Below are positions 45,717 to 53,970 of a DNA stretch of 64,000 bases, in pieces (the stretch's first letter is position 1; each line of letters begins with the position of its first letter). Where the stretch lies: NCBI GenBank assembly GCA_937898715.1, contig CALEKA010000069.1:1-64000 (forward strand), read 5' to 3'. Origin of the DNA: an uncultured Prevotella sp. Its GTDB lineage: Bacteria; Bacteroidota; Bacteroidia; Bacteroidales; Bacteroidaceae. The notes beneath the pieces are model-generated. The model worked only from the letters and a program-made list of their open reading frames with translations, had not been told where the DNA came from and searched no databases. A program made the translations under genes and the position numbers.

Positions 45717-46244
45717 ATGAAAAAGATTTTACTTACTCTCGCCGTTGCTGCAGCATCTCTTACTGCCAACGCACAAGTTTATCTCGGTGGCGAAGTAGGC
45801 GCATGGCGCAGCTCCGACAACAACCACACAAGCGTAACCATCCATCCCGAAGTGGGCTACAAGCTCTCTGACAAATGGGATTTGGGCCTCGGCTTCGGCT
45901 ATAGCTACAACTACTATGCTGGAGCTAAAGTACACAACGTAACCGTAGATCCCTACGCACGTTGGAGCTTCGTCAAGTTCGGTCCTGTAAAGCTCTTCCT
46001 CGACATGGGCTTCGGCATCAACCCCGTAAAGGTAAAGGATGGCGGCGACGCTGAAGTAGCATGGCGCGTAGGCGTAATGCCTGGCGTAAGCGTAGCCCTC
46101 AACAAGAAGATCGACTTCATCGCCCACACTGGCTTCCTCGGCTACCGCGAAACTGATGGCCATAACAGCGCCTACGGCGAACAGGGCTTCGGTTTCAACC
46201 TCTCTGGCAACGATCTCCTCTTCGGTATCGTCTACAACTTCTAA
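45717..46244 (+). CDS. Small outer-membrane beta-barrel protein
   Basis: A 175-residue exported protein with signal peptide MKKILLTLAVAAASLTANAQ. The mature part alternates amphipathic strands (VYLGGEVGAWRS, VTIHPEVGYKLSDKWDLGLGFGYSYNYY) and ends LLFGIVYNF with the C-terminal aromatic typical of 8-stranded barrels. No enzyme motif is visible. Strong codon uniformity suggests high expression. Specific function unknown. Confidence 0.85.
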   Translation: MKKILLTLAVAAASLTANAQVYLGGEVGAWRSSDNNHTSVTIHPEVGYKLSDKWDLGLGFGYSYNYYAGAKVHNVTVDPYARWSFVKFGPVKLFLDMGFGINPVKVKDGGDAEVAWRVGVMPGVSVALNKKIDFIAHTGFLGYRETDGHNSAYGEQGFGFNLSGNDLLFGIVYNF

Positions 46245-46300
46245 ACAGTACGCATAGGCTTCGTAGGCCTCATGCACAAACTTATTTCACATCATACTCT

Positions 46301-46335
46301 AAGACGCACTCCCTCATAGGATGTGCGTCTTTTTT
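46301..46335 (+). terminator. Terminator after the OMP gene
   Basis: AAGACGCA pairs with TGCGTCTT, followed by a T tract. Confidence 0.8.
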
Positions 46336-46371
46336 GTGTGCAAGCCCCGCCCACGTCTGCTACGAAAATCG

Positions 46372-46379
46372 TAACTTTG
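46372..46379 (+). promoter_or_regulatory. Putative -7 box of dacB
   Basis: TAACTTTG, with no good -33 box at the usual distance. Transcription from here would include the 17-bp repeat array. Confidence 0.45.
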
Positions 46380-46390
46380 CAGCCGGCAAA

Positions 46391-46457
46391 GTCAGTCAAC
46401 AACTGACATCAGCCAACAACTGACATCAGTCAACAACTGACATCAGCCAACAATTAA
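46391..46457. repeat. 17-bp tandem repeats in the dacB leader
   Basis: Units CAACAACTGACATCAGY start at 46397, 46414 and 46431, with a partial fourth. TCAGT and ACTGA within and between units can pair, making a row of small hairpins just before the ATG. Confidence 0.9.
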
Positions 46458-46470
46458 TCCCAACCACAAT

Positions 46471-47775
46471 ATGCAACGTTATATATTCTCACTCCTTTGC
46501 TTACTGATTCCACTTCTTGCTCAAGCCAGCATACCTTCCTTCCGCACCGATAGCATCCTCCCCGAAGACTCCGTACAGACCGACACCATAGCCGACCGCA
46601 TCGACACCTCGAAGCCCCTTCCCCAACGCATCAGAGAGCTGCTTGACAATGACATCTTCGACCGTACGCAAGTGGGCATCTACGTGTACGACCTCACCGC
46701 CGATACCCTCGTGTTCACCCACAACGAGCAACAATGCATGCGCCCCGCATCCAACGAGAAACTCATGACCGCCATCACCGCTCTCAACGACCTCGGCGTG
46801 CTCTACGAGTATCGTACTCGCCTCTATGCCACAGGGCTCACCGCAAAGACCAATGCAGCGCAAATCGATACCGACTCCACCACAAATAAAGCCAACTCTA
46901 CCGCCAGCGCCACCGACTCCACCTTCAACGGCCGCATCTACATCCGCGCAGGTTACGACCCCCTACTCGACGCTGACGACCTTCGAGCCTTCGCACAAAG
47001 CTTAAAGGAGCACGGTATCTACCGATTGCAGCAACCCGTCGTGCTCGACCTATCGATAAAAGACGACAAGCGCATGGGCTGGGGATGGTGTTGGGACGAC
47101 GACGAAGTGCCCACCACTCCGCTGCTCTATCGCAACGACGATAAATTCGTAGACAATCTGCGCCGCATCTTCCGCGAAGAGGGCATCAGTTGGGACGGCA
47201 CCGTGACGGAAGCCACCACGCCAAGCTCCGCAAAGCTGCTCCTCACCCGCACTCACAACATCGACCAAGTGCTCCTCCCGATGATGAAGAAGAGCAACAA
47301 CTCCATGGCAGAGTCGCTCTTCTACCAACTTGCCGCACAGAAAGGGCAATCCCGAGCAGGCCGCAAGCAAGCCGTGGCCCACTACAACGCCCTCATCCGC
47401 CACATCGGCCTCGATCCCTCTCACTACCAAATAGCCGACGGCTCAGGCCTCTCGCTCTACAACTACCTAACGCCCGAACTCCTCGGCCGCATGCTCCGCT
47501 ATGCTTACAATGACGACGACATCTACCGTCACCTCCTCCCCTCCCTCCCCATCGCAGGAGAAGACGGCACACTCCGCAAGCGCATGCGTGGCTCCGCCGC
47601 CCAAGGCAACGTGCGAGCCAAAACAGGCACCGTAGAGGGAGTAAGCACCCTCTCGGGCTACCTCACCACCGCCACAGGCAACCTGCTCTGCTTCTCCATC
47701 ATGAACCAAGGCATCCGCTACACCTCCACCGGTCGCAACTTCCAAGACCGAGTATGCAAAGCGCTATGCAAGTAA
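46471..47775 (+). CDS. dacB: D-alanyl-D-alanine carboxypeptidase/endopeptidase (PBP4)
   Basis: Periplasmic penicillin-binding protein that trims peptidoglycan peptides. The 434 residues start with a signal peptide (MQRYIFSLLCLLIPLLAQA). Active-site motifs are S94-N-E-K97, K-S-N-N in MKKSNNSMAES, and RAKTGTVEGVS near the C-terminus. The insert between the first two motifs is shorter than in E. coli PBP4, as in other Bacteroidetes forms. Confidence 0.93.
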   Translation: MQRYIFSLLCLLIPLLAQASIPSFRTDSILPEDSVQTDTIADRIDTSKPLPQRIRELLDNDIFDRTQVGIYVYDLTADTLVFTHNEQQCMRPASNEKLMTAITALNDLGVLYEYRTRLYATGLTAKTNAAQIDTDSTTNKANSTASATDSTFNGRIYIRAGYDPLLDADDLRAFAQSLKEHGIYRLQQPVVLDLSIKDDKRMGWGWCWDDDEVPTTPLLYRNDDKFVDNLRRIFREEGISWDGTVTEATTPSSAKLLLTRTHNIDQVLLPMMKKSNNSMAESLFYQLAAQKGQSRAGRKQAVAHYNALIRHIGLDPSHYQIADGSGLSLYNYLTPELLGRMLRYAYNDDDIYRHLLPSLPIAGEDGTLRKRMRGSAAQGNVRAKTGTVEGVSTLSGYLTTATGNLLCFSIMNQGIRYTSTGRNFQDRVCKALCK

Positions 47776-47824
47776 ACGTCATAAAAAGTGTATAGCAGAC
47801 CAACAAAAGTCTTATCAAAACAAA

Positions 47825-47872
47825 AGTTTTCACGCTTTCCCTTTGTACTTCAATCACCATACACTATCTTTG
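47825..47872 (+). promoter_or_regulatory. Promoter of the second ompH gene
   Basis: AT-rich inverted repeat (AAAAC/GTTTT), TTTG (47842-47845), 19 bp, TATCTTTG (47865-47872) followed by CAC. It has the layout of the leuS/glyS cassette, but the spacer is less conserved. Confidence 0.75.
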
Positions 47873-47952
47873 CACACCAAAGGCGACACAAAATGACTCT
47901 TCGCGAGCTAAAGTCGTCTCAATCAACCTGAAATTAAAACAATACAGATAAA

Positions 47953-48510
47953 ATGTTCAAAAGACTATTGATGCTCGTGCTCTTCGTAGCACCTCTGAGC
48001 CTTTGCGCTCAAAAGTTTGCCCACTTCGACTATACACAGATCATGCAGTCTATGCCTGAGTACAAGACAGCTGCCAGCGATCTCGAAGCACTCGGCAAGA
48101 AGTACCAAAGCGAAATCGAGGGAATGCAGAAAGAACTCCAGACTAAGGCTGAAAAGTACCAGAAGGAGGACACCGACGCTACTCCCGCCAACATCAAGGA
48201 GCGCCACCAGCAGGAACTCCAGGACATGTACCAGCGTCTGCAGCAGGCTCAGCAGGACAACTCTGAGCAGTTCCAGCAAGAGCAGCAGAAGAAGCTCCAG
48301 CCTATCACGCAGAAGGTATTGAACGCTGTCAACACCGTGGCTCAAGAAGGTGGCTACGTATACATCGTCGACAAGAACGCTTCACAGCAAGCAGGCATCC
48401 TTATCAACGAGAGCCTCAGCACCGACGTGACTTCTATCATCATGAAGAAGCTTGGCATCAGCGCTGCTGCCGCTGCAAAGACAGGCACAGCCACTCCCAC
48501 TAAGAAATAA
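47953..48510 (+). CDS. OmpH/Skp-family periplasmic chaperone
   Basis: Second Skp paralogue in the window, 185 residues. Signal peptide MFKRLLMLVLFVAPLSLCAQ, then KFAHFDYTQIMQSMPEY, a Gln-rich coiled coil (residues about 45-120, for example YQRLQQAQQDNSEQFQQEQQ) and a return to the core at GGYVYIVDKNASQQAGILIN. The coiled coil is more Gln-rich than in the copy at 18182. It has its own promoter and a strong terminator. Confidence 0.92.
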   Translation: MFKRLLMLVLFVAPLSLCAQKFAHFDYTQIMQSMPEYKTAASDLEALGKKYQSEIEGMQKELQTKAEKYQKEDTDATPANIKERHQQELQDMYQRLQQAQQDNSEQFQQEQQKKLQPITQKVLNAVNTVAQEGGYVYIVDKNASQQAGILINESLSTDVTSIIMKKLGISAAAAAKTGTATPTKK

Positions 48511-48536
48511 AAGAATATAATTCATAACTTTGCAAA

Positions 48537-48580
48537 AGCGGTATATTGGCTGTGAAGTCCGTATACCGCTACTTTTTTTT
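48537..48580 (+). terminator. Terminator after ompH
   Basis: AGCGGTATA pairs with TATACCGCT, followed after AC by eight Ts. Confidence 0.88.
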
Positions 48581-48689
48581 AAAAAAAGAAAGACGGCTGC
48601 ACCTCAGCCATTCAAGCAAGCTTGACGGCATTCGTGCTGCACGTTTCTCGTTGCAAAGTCTCTCTTCTTCCCATTAACACCACATCGAA

Positions 48690-49433
48690 GTGATAACTCT
48701 AAAGAATATACACAAATCCTTCGGCCAGCTCGAAGTGCTCAAGGGCATCGACCTCGACATTCAGCCCCACGAAGTAGTGAGCATCGTAGGTCCCAGCGGA
48801 GCGGGAAAGACCACCCTGCTGCAAATCATGGGCACGCTCTACAGGCCCGACGAAGGTTCGCTCACGATTGCAGGCGAAGACGTGCTCCGCCTCTCCGCCA
48901 AGAAGCTTGCACGCTTCCGCTGCGAGCACCTCGGCTTCGTATTCCAGTTTCACCAACTCCTGCCAGAGTTTACAGCAGCGGAGAACGTGATGATACCTGG
49001 CATGATAGCACGCCGTCCCAATGCTGAGATCAAGAAGCGTGCACTTGAGCTGCTCGACTTCATGGGTCTGGCCGACCGCGCCACCCACAAGCCTGCCGAG
49101 CTCTCGGGCGGTGAGAAACAGCGCGTAGCCGTGGCTCGTGCCTTGATGAACAATCCCGACGTGATACTCGCCGATGAGCCATCTGGTAGCCTTGATTCGC
49201 ACAACAAGGAAGAGCTTCACAAACTCTTCTTCCGCCTTCGCGATGAGCTTGGTCAGACGTTTGTCATCGTCACCCACGACGAGGGCCTTGCCTCGCTCAC
49301 CGACCGCACCATCCACATGATCGATGGCCGCATCCATCTCGACTCTGCCGAGGCTACTGCTAAGAAAAATGCCGAGGCTGCTGAGGATACCGCTGAGAAT
49401 GCTAAGGATGCCGCCGAGGCTGACGCACTATAA
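48690..49433 (+). CDS. LolD-like ABC transporter ATPase
   Basis: A 247-residue ATPase, probably of a LolD/MacB-type lipoprotein or envelope exporter. Walker A GPSGAGKT (34-41), signature [15 protein letters not shown] and Walker [13 protein letters not shown] are intact. The start codon is GTG, giving the usual [12 protein letters not shown] opening. The last 30 residues are an unusual Ala/Glu/Asp-rich tail ([20 protein letters not shown]) with internal repetition, beyond the normal LolD end. No permease gene is adjacent. Confidence 0.88.
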   Translation: MITLKNIHKSFGQLEVLKGIDLDIQPHEVVSIVGPSGAGKTTLLQIMGTLYRPDEGSLTIAGEDVLRLSAKKLARFRCEHLGFVFQFHQLLPEFTAAENVMIPGMIARRPNAEIKKRALELLDFMGLADRATHKPAELSGGEKQRVAVARALMNNPDVILADEPSGSLDSHNKEELHKLFFRLRDELGQTFVIVTHDEGLASLTDRTIHMIDGRIHLDSAEATAKKNAEAAEDTAENAKDAAEADAL

Positions 49434-49459
49434 ACATACTTCTATTCCATCTATCCCCT

Positions 49460-50332
49460 ATGATCAAACTTGGAAACTACAATACACTGCGCATAACGCG
49501 CTTTACCGACCACGGCGCCTACCTCGATGGTGGGTCCGTAGGCGAGATTCTCATGCCCAAAGCCTATGTGGAGCGCTCTATGAAGCCTGGCGACGAGGTC
49601 AACGTGTTCGTATATCTCGACCAGAGCGAACGCCTTGTCGGCACGCTTGAGACGCCTCTTGCTCGTGTGGGCAACTTCGCCTTCCTCCAGGTGGCTTGGG
49701 TCAATGAGTACGGAGCATTCCTCGACTGGGGACTGATGAAGGATCTCTTCGTGCCTTTCCGCGAACAGAAGATGCCCATGCAGCAAGGTCGTTCCTACCT
49801 GGTGCACATCCACGTAGACGAAGAGTCGCAGCGCATCGTAGCCTCTGCCAAGGTGGAACGCTACTTACAGCCCGCCCTTCCCTCCGACTATCACCGCGGA
49901 CAGGAAGTAGAAATGATCGTTCAGCAGAAGACGCCCTTAGGCTTCAAAGTCATTGCCGACAACCGCTGTGCGGGCCTCATCTACGACTCACAGATATTCG
50001 ATCAAGAGCCCCATGCAGGCGACGTCTTGACAGGCACCATCGTCAAGGTGCGCCGCGACGGCAAGCTCGACCTCTCCATCCAGCGCATCGGCAAAGGCCG
50101 TTTCCGCGACTTTGCTTCGCAACTTCTCGATGAGCTACGCGAAGCTGGTGGCGCCCTTCCCTTCACCGACCATTCCACTCCCGAAGAGATACAAGAACGC
50201 TTCGGCGTGAGCAAAAAGACCTTCAAACGGGCCGTCGGCACCCTCTATAAGGACCGCAAAATCATCCTTACCGACACCCAAATTCTGACCAACAAGCCCT
50301 CCAAACGCCCGCATAGCGTTAAAAGATATTGA
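49460..50332 (+). CDS. CvfB-like S1 RNA-binding protein
   Basis: A 290-residue cytosolic protein with consecutive S1/OB-type domains (LRITRFTDHGAYLDGG, FAFLQVAWVNEYGAFLDWG, GKLDLSIQRIG) and a C-terminal winged-helix (TPEEIQERFGVSKKTFKRAVG), the CvfB layout. CvfB affects virulence gene expression in Staphylococcus; here an RNA-linked regulatory role is inferred. It follows the ABC ATPase by 26 bp. Confidence 0.88.
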   Translation: MIKLGNYNTLRITRFTDHGAYLDGGSVGEILMPKAYVERSMKPGDEVNVFVYLDQSERLVGTLETPLARVGNFAFLQVAWVNEYGAFLDWGLMKDLFVPFREQKMPMQQGRSYLVHIHVDEESQRIVASAKVERYLQPALPSDYHRGQEVEMIVQQKTPLGFKVIADNRCAGLIYDSQIFDQEPHAGDVLTGTIVKVRRDGKLDLSIQRIGKGRFRDFASQLLDELREAGGALPFTDHSTPEEIQERFGVSKKTFKRAVGTLYKDRKIILTDTQILTNKPSKRPHSVKRY

Positions 50333-50356
50333 TTAGGTCATTTTTTCGCTCAATCT

Positions 50357-50388
50357 TTTGGAGATTGCCCCATTGCTCCTTATCTTTG
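50357..50388 (+). promoter_or_regulatory. Promoter of the candidate small RNA
   Basis: TTTG at 50357-50360, 20 bp, TATCTTTG at 50381-50388. Confidence 0.75.
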
Positions 50389-50390
50389 CA

Positions 50391-50548
50391 ATGTTGAAAG
50401 GACAATTAGGGCATTTCCTACAAGGGGCAGAACAAGCGCTGAAGAAGGCACTTCTATCCGCCCAAGATCAAATCGATAGTTTTTTCATCTCTATATAAGT
50501 TCTGTGAGCTAACTGTGCGTCGTGAGATGCGCAGTTAGCTATTTTTTT
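50391..50548 (+). ncRNA. Candidate small RNA or leaderless 35-residue peptide gene
   Basis: A consensus promoter and a strong terminator (AGCTAACTGTGCGT facing GCGCAGTTAGCT, seven Ts) define a transcript of about 155 nt that matches no RNA family I know. An ATG lies exactly where transcription should start and opens a 35-codon frame (MLKGQLGHFLQGAEQALKKA and 15 more residues, ending at 50498), amphipathic in pattern. Both readings are possible; I favour an RNA because the ATG would be leaderless. Confidence 0.5.
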
Positions 50549-50554
50549 ACTTAC

Positions 50555-50757
50555 GTAAAAAAGTATTAAGTATTAAGTATAAAGTATTACAGCCTTGCAA
50601 GAAGGCTACTCAGAGTTAAATATTACAGCCTTGCAAGAAGGCTACTCAGAGTTAAATATTACAGCCTTACAAAAAGCCTACTCAGAGTTAAGTATTACAG
50701 CCTTGCAAGAAGTCTACTCAGAACCTACTGGGAGCGACGCGTCCTCGCGTCGGCATC
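50555..50757. repeat. 36-bp tandem repeats ending in a REP-like palindrome
   Basis: An AGTATTA tract, four units of 36 bp (at 50585, 50621, 50657, 50693) with AGCCTTGCAAGAAGGCT hairpins and CTACTCAGAG, then a palindrome at 50734-50756. It is an expanded version of the composite seen at 17960 and 53722. Confidence 0.9.
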
Positions 50758-50831
50758 GCCTGTAAACCAACGGAAAAGTTCAAAAGCAATAGAGCAAAGT
50801 GCATCTGAACTGATCTCTTGCCCACCCGTGC

Positions 50832-50855
50832 TGCCGACGCGAGACGCGTCGCCCA
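50832..50855. repeat. REP-like palindrome
   Basis: Reverse-orientation copy with centre AGA and the CCCACAGAAC flank, facing the copy at 50734. Confidence 0.88.
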
Positions 50856-50927
50856 CAGAACTATCACACCACAAACCCACCGACAGAAAAACCTCCCCTC
50901 TTCCACCCGTGGTACGTCACTTTTTTG

Positions 50928-50935
50928 TAATTTTG
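50928..50935 (+). promoter_or_regulatory. Putative -7 box of lutABC
   Basis: TAATTTTG about 45 nt before the lutA start. The -33 region is not convincing. Confidence 0.45.
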
Positions 50936-50980
50936 CGCAGCTTATTATATCTACTAAACTCAGACTCTATACATTTTGAT

Positions 50981-51724
50981 ATGCAAGTAGCATTATTCAT
51001 CCCCTGCTACGTCAATGCAGTATTTCCCGAAGTAGGCATAGCATCCCTCCGGCTGCTTGAGCAGCTCGGCATCGACGTGGTCTATCCCGAAGGACAAACC
51101 TGCTGCGGACAGCCCATGGGCAATGCCGGATTTGAAGACGAAGCACGCCACTTGGCAGAAAACTTCGACCGCGTATTCCGTAAGTACGACTACGTAGTAG
51201 GCCCCTCAGCCTCATGCGTATCCTTCGTGCGCGACCATTACGGACGACTCCTTCCCAAGAAACCTTGCGAAACAGAACGCCACGTATACGAAATCTGCGA
51301 ATTCATCCACGACGTCGTACGTCCCACCCACCTCGACGTGAGTTTTCCCCACAAAGTAAGCCTGCAGAACAGCTGCCACGGTGTGCGTCTGCTCGGCCTC
51401 TCATCGCCCTCAGAGCGCAACGTGCCGTATATGAACAAGCTCCGCGATCTGCTCTCGCTCGTACGCGACATCGAGATCGTAGAACCCGAGCGCCGCGACG
51501 AGTGTTGCGGTTTCGGAGGCATGTTCTCCGTAGAAGAGCATGCCGTCTCAGGACAGATGGGGCGCGACAAGGTGATGCGCCACATCGAGACGGGAGCAGA
51601 ATACATCGTAGGAGCCGACTGCTCATGCCTCATGCACCAAAATGGCATCATAGCTCGAGAAGGACTTAATATCAAGACACTACACATCTCGCAAATACTA
51701 TCTGGATATGTCGAAACACGCTAA
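50981..51724 (+). CDS. lutA: LutA: lactate utilisation Fe-S/heterodisulfide-type subunit
   Basis: First subunit of the LutABC L-lactate dehydrogenase, oxidising lactate to pyruvate. The 247 residues hold two CCG domains: TCCGQPMGNAG and ECCGFGGMFSV, with the partner cysteines in IPCYVNAVFP and NSCHGVR. The ATG at 50981 (MQVALFIPC) is used; the longer frame comes from the repeat. lutB starts within the last codons (17-bp overlap). Confidence 0.93.
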   Translation: MQVALFIPCYVNAVFPEVGIASLRLLEQLGIDVVYPEGQTCCGQPMGNAGFEDEARHLAENFDRVFRKYDYVVGPSASCVSFVRDHYGRLLPKKPCETERHVYEICEFIHDVVRPTHLDVSFPHKVSLQNSCHGVRLLGLSSPSERNVPYMNKLRDLLSLVRDIEIVEPERRDECCGFGGMFSVEEHAVSGQMGRDKVMRHIETGAEYIVGADCSCLMHQNGIIAREGLNIKTLHISQILSGYVETR

Positions 51725-53123
51725 ACTTTCTGCAGAGTTCTTGAAGAACCGCAAACAGGCCGTATGGCACGACCAGACCCTCTGGATGGTACGCGAGAAG
51801 CGCGACAAGATGGCCCACGACGTGCCCGAATGGGAAGACCTCCGCGAAGCTGCCTCCGAGCTCAAACTCTACAGCAACTCCCATCTGGAGCAACTCCTCA
51901 CACAGTTTGAAGAGAATGCACGCCGCAACGGTGCCATCGTACACTGGGCAAAGGATGCCACCGAATACTGCCAAACGGTAGAAGAAATCCTCCGCCAGCA
52001 CGGCGCCCACAATCTCATTAAGAGCAAGAGCATGCTCTCCGAAGAATGTGGCCTCAACGACTACCTCGAGGCCCACGGCATAGAGGTGCTCGAGAGCGAC
52101 CTCGGCGAACGCATACTCCAGCTTCTCCACCGCAAGCCCGTACACATCGTGCTGCCCGCCATCGCCGTCAAGAAGGAGGAGATCAACGAACTCTTCTGCC
52201 GCGAAATGGAAGGCTGCGAACCGGGCAACTGCGACCAGACCTACCTCACCCACGTGGCACGTCGCAACCTACGCAAGAATTTCCTCCAGAGCGAAGCATC
52301 CATGACGGGTGCCAACTTCGCCGTAGCCTCAACGGGCGAATGCGTGGTATGTACCAACGAGGGCAATGCCGACATGGCCACCTCGCTCAACACTCACCGA
52401 CTGCAGATCACAGCCTTCGGTATCGACAAGATCGTGCCCGACCGCGAAGCCCTCGGCGTGTTCACCCGATTGCTTGCCCGCTCCGGCACAGGACAGCCCT
52501 CCACCACCTACACCTCCCACTACCGCGCACCGCGTGAGGGAGGCGAACTCCACATCATCATCGTAGACAACGGCCGCTCCGAACTCCTTGCCTCCGACCA
52601 CCACCGCCGTCTGCTCAACTGCCTGCGCTGCGGAGCGTGCATGAACACGTGTCCCGTCTACCGCCGTTCGGGTGGCTACAGCTATACCTACTTCATTCCC
52701 GGCCCCATCGGCATCAACCTCGGTATGGCCAAGGACCCCGTGCGCTACAAGGACAACGTCTCGGCATGCTCCCTCTGCTACTCCTGTCAGAACGTATGCC
52801 CCGTCAAGGTCGACCTCGCCGATCAGATCTACCTCTGGCGACAGAAAATGCTCCAGCTCGGCATCGAAAACAAGGGCAAGCACCTCATATCTCGAGGTAT
52901 GCAGCTCATCTTCGAGCACAACGGCCTCTACCACACTGCCCTGCGCTTCGCTCCGCTCGCCAACCACGTGCCCCACTTCCTCGTAGAGAATGCTCTCAAC
53001 GCATGGGGTGCCGAACGCGAAATGCCCCACTTTGCCCAACACACCTTCGACTCTCTCTATAAAGACTATCGCCAAAAGAAGCAAAACCCGCAAACTAAGG
53101 AGGACGAAAGCCATGTCAAGTAA
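51708..53123 (+). CDS. lutB: LutB: lactate utilisation Fe-S subunit
   Basis: Iron-sulfur subunit of the lactate oxidation complex, 471 residues. An N-terminal LUD domain is followed by two 4Fe-4S motifs, CLRCGACMNTCPV (about 305-317) and CSLCYSCQNVCPV (about 355-367). The C-terminal region is the Bacteroidetes type. It overlaps lutA by 17 bp and lutC by 11 bp, so the three are translationally coupled. Confidence 0.94.
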   Translation: MSKHAKLSAEFLKNRKQAVWHDQTLWMVREKRDKMAHDVPEWEDLREAASELKLYSNSHLEQLLTQFEENARRNGAIVHWAKDATEYCQTVEEILRQHGAHNLIKSKSMLSEECGLNDYLEAHGIEVLESDLGERILQLLHRKPVHIVLPAIAVKKEEINELFCREMEGCEPGNCDQTYLTHVARRNLRKNFLQSEASMTGANFAVASTGECVVCTNEGNADMATSLNTHRLQITAFGIDKIVPDREALGVFTRLLARSGTGQPSTTYTSHYRAPREGGELHIIIVDNGRSELLASDHHRRLLNCLRCGACMNTCPVYRRSGGYSYTYFIPGPIGINLGMAKDPVRYKDNVSACSLCYSCQNVCPVKVDLADQIYLWRQKMLQLGIENKGKHLISRGMQLIFEHNGLYHTALRFAPLANHVPHFLVENALNAWGAEREMPHFAQHTFDSLYKDYRQKKQNPQTKEDESHVK

Positions 53124-53721
53124 AGAAGAATTTCTCAACAACATACGTCGCCACACAGTGCGCACCTTCCCCCGCCCCGACCTCTCACATCTTGAGGCTG
53201 AAGCACTCACCTTTGCCGACCCTGTGGCACAATTTGCCGAATCGCTCAAGCAGAGCGGAGGCCACTGCATCGTACTGCCCGAGGGCAAACCCCTGGCAAG
53301 CGCCATTGCCGAAGCCTATCCCGAAGCACAGCGCACAGCCTGCACCATCCCCACCCTCGAGCATCCCGAACTCCTGCCCGGCACCGTGTTCGACCCCGAC
53401 ACCGTATCCCTCCCCGCCGATCTCAATGGCACCGACCTCGCCATCATCGAGAGCCAACTCGGAGTGGCTGAAAATGCCTGCTGCTGGATAGAGCAGCATG
53501 TGCGCTATCGTGCCATCTACTTCATAGCAGAAGCCTTGGTCATCGTGCTCCGTCGGCAGGACATTGTCAACAATATGCACGAAGCCTACCGCCGCTTGCC
53601 CGACACCCCCAGCGTGCCCTTCGCCTGCTTCATCTCCGGCCCCTCCAAGACGGCCGACATCGAGCAAGCCCTCGTATTCGGTGCCCATGGCGCCAAGGAT
53701 GTGACAGTTATTTTGATTTAA
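53113..53721 (+). CDS. lutC: LutC: lactate utilisation LUD-domain protein
   Basis: Third subunit of LutABC, 202 residues, single LUD domain. Conserved parts include GTDLAIIESQLGVAENA and the final FISGPSKTADIEQALVFGAHG, the SGPSxTADIE motif of the family. The ATG at 53113 lies inside lutB. Downstream come the AGTATTA tract and palindromes bordering island D. Confidence 0.93.
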   Translation: MSSKEEFLNNIRRHTVRTFPRPDLSHLEAEALTFADPVAQFAESLKQSGGHCIVLPEGKPLASAIAEAYPEAQRTACTIPTLEHPELLPGTVFDPDTVSLPADLNGTDLAIIESQLGVAENACCWIEQHVRYRAIYFIAEALVIVLRRQDIVNNMHEAYRRLPDTPSVPFACFISGPSKTADIEQALVFGAHGAKDVTVILI

Positions 53722-53931
53722 GTATTAAGTATAAAGTATTAAGTATTACATTCTTGCAAGGAGTCTGCTCAGAGCCTACCGTGGGCGACGCGTCCCCGCG
53801 TCGGCATCACAAGCGAGCAAGGAGTCTAATCAAACTCTTAATTCACATGTGCCGACGCGAGGACGCGTCGCCCCCAGTAGACTCTGAGTTTACATATTAA
53901 GTGGCAGTGCCGACGCGAGACGCGTCGCCCA
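53722..53931. repeat. Composite repeat with three REP-like palindromes
   Basis: AGTATTA tract, CTTGCAAGGAGTCTGCTCAG box, then palindromes at 53783-53807, 53850-53873 and 53908-53931 (one forward, two reverse). Confidence 0.9.
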
Positions 53932-53970
53932 CAGAACTATCTAATATAGCCTCAAAAGCTCTTCCTCGCT

